Translations under genes and position numbers: made by a program
Assembly (NCBI GenBank): GCA_903828685.1
Contig: CAIKNB010000018.1
Span: 1 to 6,174, forward strand
From: Candidatus Uhrbacteria bacterium
Lineage (GTDB): Bacteria > Patescibacteriota > Patescibacteriia > 2-12-FULL-60-25
DNA length: 6,174 nt
Direction: 5' to 3'
The notes under the pieces: generated by a model
Databases searched by the model: none
Told to the model about the DNA's origin: nothing
Seen by the model: the letters and a program-made list of their open reading frames with translations, nothing else
Part shown: positions 4,438-6,174 of the stretch, one piece after another
Numbering within the stretch: the first letter of the stretch is position 1
Layout of the letters: each line of letters starts with the position of its first letter

Positions 4438-5238
4438 ATGAACCAAGCCAAAATACTTTTCTTCGGCGATATCGTGGGCGCGCTCGGACGCAAAGGCGTG
4501 ATCCAAGCGCTACCTGAACTCAAAGCCGAACTCCAGCCAGACTTCATCATCGCTAACGTGGAGAACCTGTCGCACGGCAGGGGCATCTCTGCCAAGGCGC
4601 TGAAAGAACTCGATGCTGCAGGCTGCGACGCTTACACCTCAGGCAACCACGTGTGGCAAAACCAAGTCGGACTCGCCTGCTTCAGCGACGAGCAATGGAA
4701 AGACCACCTTGTGCGCCCGGCCAACATCTTCCCTAATTACCCGGGACGCGGCTTTACGGTCATCTCAAAAAACAAAAAATCATTTTTACTCCTGAACTTG
4801 GCTGGCCAGCTCTTTATGAAGGAAGAGGCGGAAAAGCCTTTCACTTTTTTTGATCGGACATTCAAAGAACACCACGATTTGCCCATCGTGATCGACCTGC
4901 ATGCCGAGGCCACGAGCGAAAAAGAGGCGTTTGCGCACTACGTAGACGGACGTGCGGCCGGAGTTTTCGGCACGCACACGCATGTGCCCACGGCTGACGC
5001 TAAGATCTTGAGCGGCGGCACCGGCTACATCTCTGATGTGGGACGGTGCGGAGGCCATGACTCGGTGGTCGGATTCGAGAAAAATGCGGCAGTTAAGCGA
5101 TTTTTAGAGCCTGAAGAAAAGGCTTATGACCCTACTCCGGAAGGCCCAATCGAGGTAGATGGCGTGCTCTTGACCCTGGACCTTGACAGCCGACGCGCCA
5201 TAAGCCTTGACCAGATACGCAAAATTCTTGATAATTAA
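4438..5238 (+). CDS. ymdB: YmdB-family metallophosphoesterase (TIGR00282 type)
   Basis: A dinuclear-metal phosphodiesterase; B. subtilis YmdB hydrolyses 2',3'-cyclic nucleotides and affects biofilm and motility gene expression. The 266-aa length is typical. All metal-site motifs are visible: FFGDIVG with Asp 11; IIANVENLSHGRGI with Glu 42 and Asn 43; TSGNHVW with Asn 70 and His 71; DLHAEATSEK with His 155; and FGTHTHVPTAD with His 180 and His 182. The late motif YISDVGRCGGHDSVVGFE matches the conserved DVG...DSV(I/V)G segment. The family's usual Met-Thr-Gly after DVG is Arg-Cys-Gly here. The start at 4438 is chosen because the protein then begins just before the first strand and a promoter abuts it; the ATG at 4351 would add 29 unconserved residues. 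It is soluble, with no signal peptide. In Firmicutes it neighbours rny, and a shared role in RNA turnover is a reasonable inference. Confidence 0.94.
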   Translation: MNQAKILFFGDIVGALGRKGVIQALPELKAELQPDFIIANVENLSHGRGISAKALKELDAAGCDAYTSGNHVWQNQVGLACFSDEQWKDHLVRPANIFPNYPGRGFTVISKNKKSFLLLNLAGQLFMKEEAEKPFTFFDRTFKEHHDLPIVIDLHAEATSEKEAFAHYVDGRAAGVFGTHTHVPTADAKILSGGTGYISDVGRCGGHDSVVGFEKNAAVKRFLEPEEKAYDPTPEGPIEVDGVLLTLDLDSRRAISLDQIRKILDN

Positions 5239-5256
5239 GCCTTTTTCGTGTAACCT
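5228..5256 (+). promoter_or_regulatory. Candidate HU promoter at the end of ymdB
   Basis: TTGATA (5228-5233, 5 of 6), a 17-nt spacer, then TAACCT (5251-5256, 3 of 6 with the key TA and final T). The -35 lies within the last ymdB codons and the -10 lies in a 13-bp tandem duplication. The predicted start near 5263 gives a leader of about 93 nt. No terminator is seen between ymdB and HU, so read-through is also possible. Confidence 0.35.
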
Positions 5257-5268
5257 TTTCGTGTAACC
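5243..5268 (+). repeat. Tandem duplication of a 13-bp unit upstream of HU
   Basis: TTTTCGTGTAACC occurs twice in direct succession (5243-5255 and 5256-5268), directly after the ymdB stop codon. Each copy carries the same TAACCT hexamer that could serve as a -10. Confidence 0.85.
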
Positions 5269-5326
5269 TGAAACATTTAATCAGAAACCTGCGGCTGGCC
5301 ATGGCGTCTGCCTTAGCGGATGCTCT

Positions 5327-5350
5327 ATGTTCCATGCTCCATGTTTCATG
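5327..5350 (+). repeat. Seven-base ATG ladder before HU
   Basis: ATGTTCC, ATGCTCC, ATGTTTC, ATG at 5327, 5334, 5341 and 5348, followed at 5356 by the HU start. The strict 7-nt period cycles the ATGs through all three frames; only 5341 and 5356 are in the HU frame. It falls in the HU leader, where a Shine-Dalgarno would be expected but is absent. Confidence 0.75.
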
Positions 5351-5355
5351 ACCAT

Positions 5356-5676
5356 ATGAACAAAGCAGATCTTATTTCTTATTTGTCCGAGAAAGTCGGA
5401 ATCACCAAGAAGCAAGCCGAAGACATGGTCGAGGCTTTCGTCGAAGTGGTGACCAATACGCTCAAAGGCGGCGGCGAAGTCACGATCGCCGGCTTCGGCT
5501 CATTCATGGCCAAGACGCGCAAGGGCCGCACAGGCGTGAATCCGCAGAACACCTCGCAGAAGATCGAGATCCCCTCGGTCACGGTGCCCAAGTTCAAGGC
5601 TGGCAAGGGCCTCAAGGATGCCTTGAAGCGCATCCAGATGCCGGTTGCGACTCCTCCGACACCGCCCGCGGTTTAA
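5356..5676 (+). CDS. HU-family nucleoid DNA-binding protein
   Basis: A dimeric histone-like protein that bends and compacts DNA. The 106-aa sequence has the HU fold: MNKADLISYLSEKVGITKKQ (helices 1 and 2), AEDMVEAFVEVV, the GFGSF turn (46-50), and the family signature from GFGSF through VNPQN (46-65). Pro 63 is at the position of the DNA-intercalating proline at the arm tip. It closes with VPKFKAGKGLKDALK. Bacterial HU is usually about 90 aa; the extra 10-12 residues form a proline-rich tail, PVATPPTPPAV. The start at 5356 is chosen because MNKADLI matches the family N-terminus; the ATG at 5320 would add 12 residues read from the repeat ladder (MLYVPCSMFHDH). No Shine-Dalgarno is seen. IHF is less likely without its specific features. 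A strong terminator follows after 17 nt. Confidence 0.93.
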   Translation: MNKADLISYLSEKVGITKKQAEDMVEAFVEVVTNTLKGGGEVTIAGFGSFMAKTRKGRTGVNPQNTSQKIEIPSVTVPKFKAGKGLKDALKRIQMPVATPPTPPAV

Positions 5677-5693
5677 GCAGAATTCAAAAGATG

Positions 5694-5724
5694 CCCCGCC
5701 TCTCACGAGAGGCGGGGTGTTTTT
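5694..5724 (+). terminator. Strong intrinsic terminator after HU
   Basis: CCCCGCCTCT (5694-5703) and AGAGGCGGGG (5708-5717) form a perfect 10-bp GC-rich stem with a CACG loop, followed by TGTTTTT (5718-5724). Confidence 0.92.
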
Positions 5725-5725
5725 G

Positions 5726-5734
5726 TGCTAAACT
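5726..5734 (+). promoter_or_regulatory. Candidate extended -10 promoter of pilT
   Basis: TG (5726-5727), one base, then TAAACT (5729-5734), immediately after the HU terminator U-tract. The predicted start at about 5741 leaves only 3 nt before the ATG at 5744. No -35 is visible because the terminator stem occupies that place, the same arrangement as upstream of truB. Confidence 0.35.
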
Positions 5735-5743
5735 ACATTTGAT

Positions 5744-6174
5744 ATGCCCAACGAAACCATGTCTTTAGATACCATCTTTGCCCAAGCCGTGGGCTTGAAT
5801 GCCTCGGATGTGCATCTGGCCGTGGGCGCGCCGCCTATCTTCCGCATCGACGGACAGCTGCAGCGCATCCAGGCTCCGCCGATCGAAGAAGCATCACTGC
5901 TGCAGAACTTGGCCAAGATCCTGCGTCCGGAAGCCAACAAACGCTACATCGAAGACAAGTTGGACGTGGATTTTTCCTACGCCCTGCCGACCAAGGAACG
6001 CTTCCGCGTGGATGTGTATTGGAAACTGGGACGCCCGGCCGTAGCCGCGCGCTACATCCCGGCGCGCATCCCCTCGTTGGAGGAGCTGGATGTGCCGGAT
6101 GCGGTTTTCGATTTCGTGGAACTCTCCAATGGAATCGTGCTCGTGACCGGTCCCACAGGTGCGGGCAAATCCAC
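5744..6174 (+). CDS. pilT: Type IV pilus twitching ATPase PilT, N-terminal part (partial)
   Basis: PilT is the hexameric cytoplasmic ATPase that powers type IV pilus retraction. The first 143 codons are present; the gene runs off the right edge inside the Walker A motif (GPTGAGKST). Visible features are the N-terminal NASDVHLAVGAPPIFRIDGQ (about 24-43), the hallmark of PilT/PilU N-domains; then DVDFSYALPTKERFRVDVYW (about 85-104), the conserved D-FS-....-RFR-N/D segment; then ARYIPARIPSLEEL and LSNGIVLVTGPTG leading into Walker A. The ATG at 5744 is used; the in-frame ATG at 5759 is possible because conservation starts only after it, and neither has a Shine-Dalgarno. HU and its terminator separate it from ymdB, so it starts a new transcription unit. 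PilB is less likely because PilB has a longer N-terminal region. Confidence 0.92.
   Translation, partial: MPNETMSLDTIFAQAVGLNASDVHLAVGAPPIFRIDGQLQRIQAPPIEEASLLQNLAKILRPEANKRYIEDKLDVDFSYALPTKERFRVDVYWKLGRPAVAARYIPARIPSLEELDVPDAVFDFVELSNGIVLVTGPTGAGKS

Noticed and set aside
1..6174. tRNA or rRNA genes, CRISPR arrays, toxin-antitoxin or defence genes
   Set aside because: No cloverleaf-like arrangement, rRNA motif, regularly spaced repeat array or recognisable defence domain was seen on either strand.

Overview
The window looks like a chromosomal housekeeping segment from a bacterium of the Candidate Phyla Radiation (Patescibacteria). The reasons are a TruB of only 238 aa with no room for a C-terminal PUA domain, an IF-2 that begins directly with an IF2_N domain, a small cytochrome b5-like lipoprotein, compact gene spacing, and several core genes whose promoters sit so close to the ATG that the mRNAs should be leaderless. 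This is inference from protein features; I cannot place it below that level. Both edges cut through genes.

Layout: 1-230 (minus) is the 5' end of infB. A divergent promoter pair separates it from a 182-aa pentapeptide-repeat protein (396-944), which is closed by an intrinsic terminator (976-1009). Next is a two-gene operon: truB (1034-1750) and a cytochrome b5-domain lipoprotein (1747-2088), overlapping by ATGA. After a roughly 275-bp gene-free stretch holding a promoter and a long leader comes rny, RNase Y (2364-3899), closed by a terminator that should work in both directions. Convergent to it is an unrecognised Trp/Arg-rich 94-aa gene (3997-4281, minus). Then come ymdB (4438-5238), an HU-family nucleoid protein (5356-5676) with a strong terminator, and the 5' part of pilT (5744 to the right edge), cut inside the Walker A motif.

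Functionally most of this is information processing: translation initiation (infB), tRNA pseudouridylation (truB), mRNA decay (rny), a metallophosphodiesterase (ymdB) and DNA packaging (HU). Two genes are surface-related: the heme-binding lipoprotein and the type IV pilus ATPase. rny and ymdB are neighbours in Firmicutes such as Bacillus subtilis. Here they are separated by a segment of about 379 bp whose ends are an 18-of-19 inverted repeat and which carries only the small reverse-strand gene. It looks like an inserted cassette or MITE-like element and is the most interesting structure in the window.

Two other patterns stand out. Seven-base tandem repeats of the AGCTACY family lie inside the truB reading frame, and a different seven-base ATG ladder lies just before HU. 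In translation signals, the core genes infB, truB, ymdB and probably pilT appear leaderless, whereas the pentapeptide gene and the 94-aa gene have clear Shine-Dalgarno sites.
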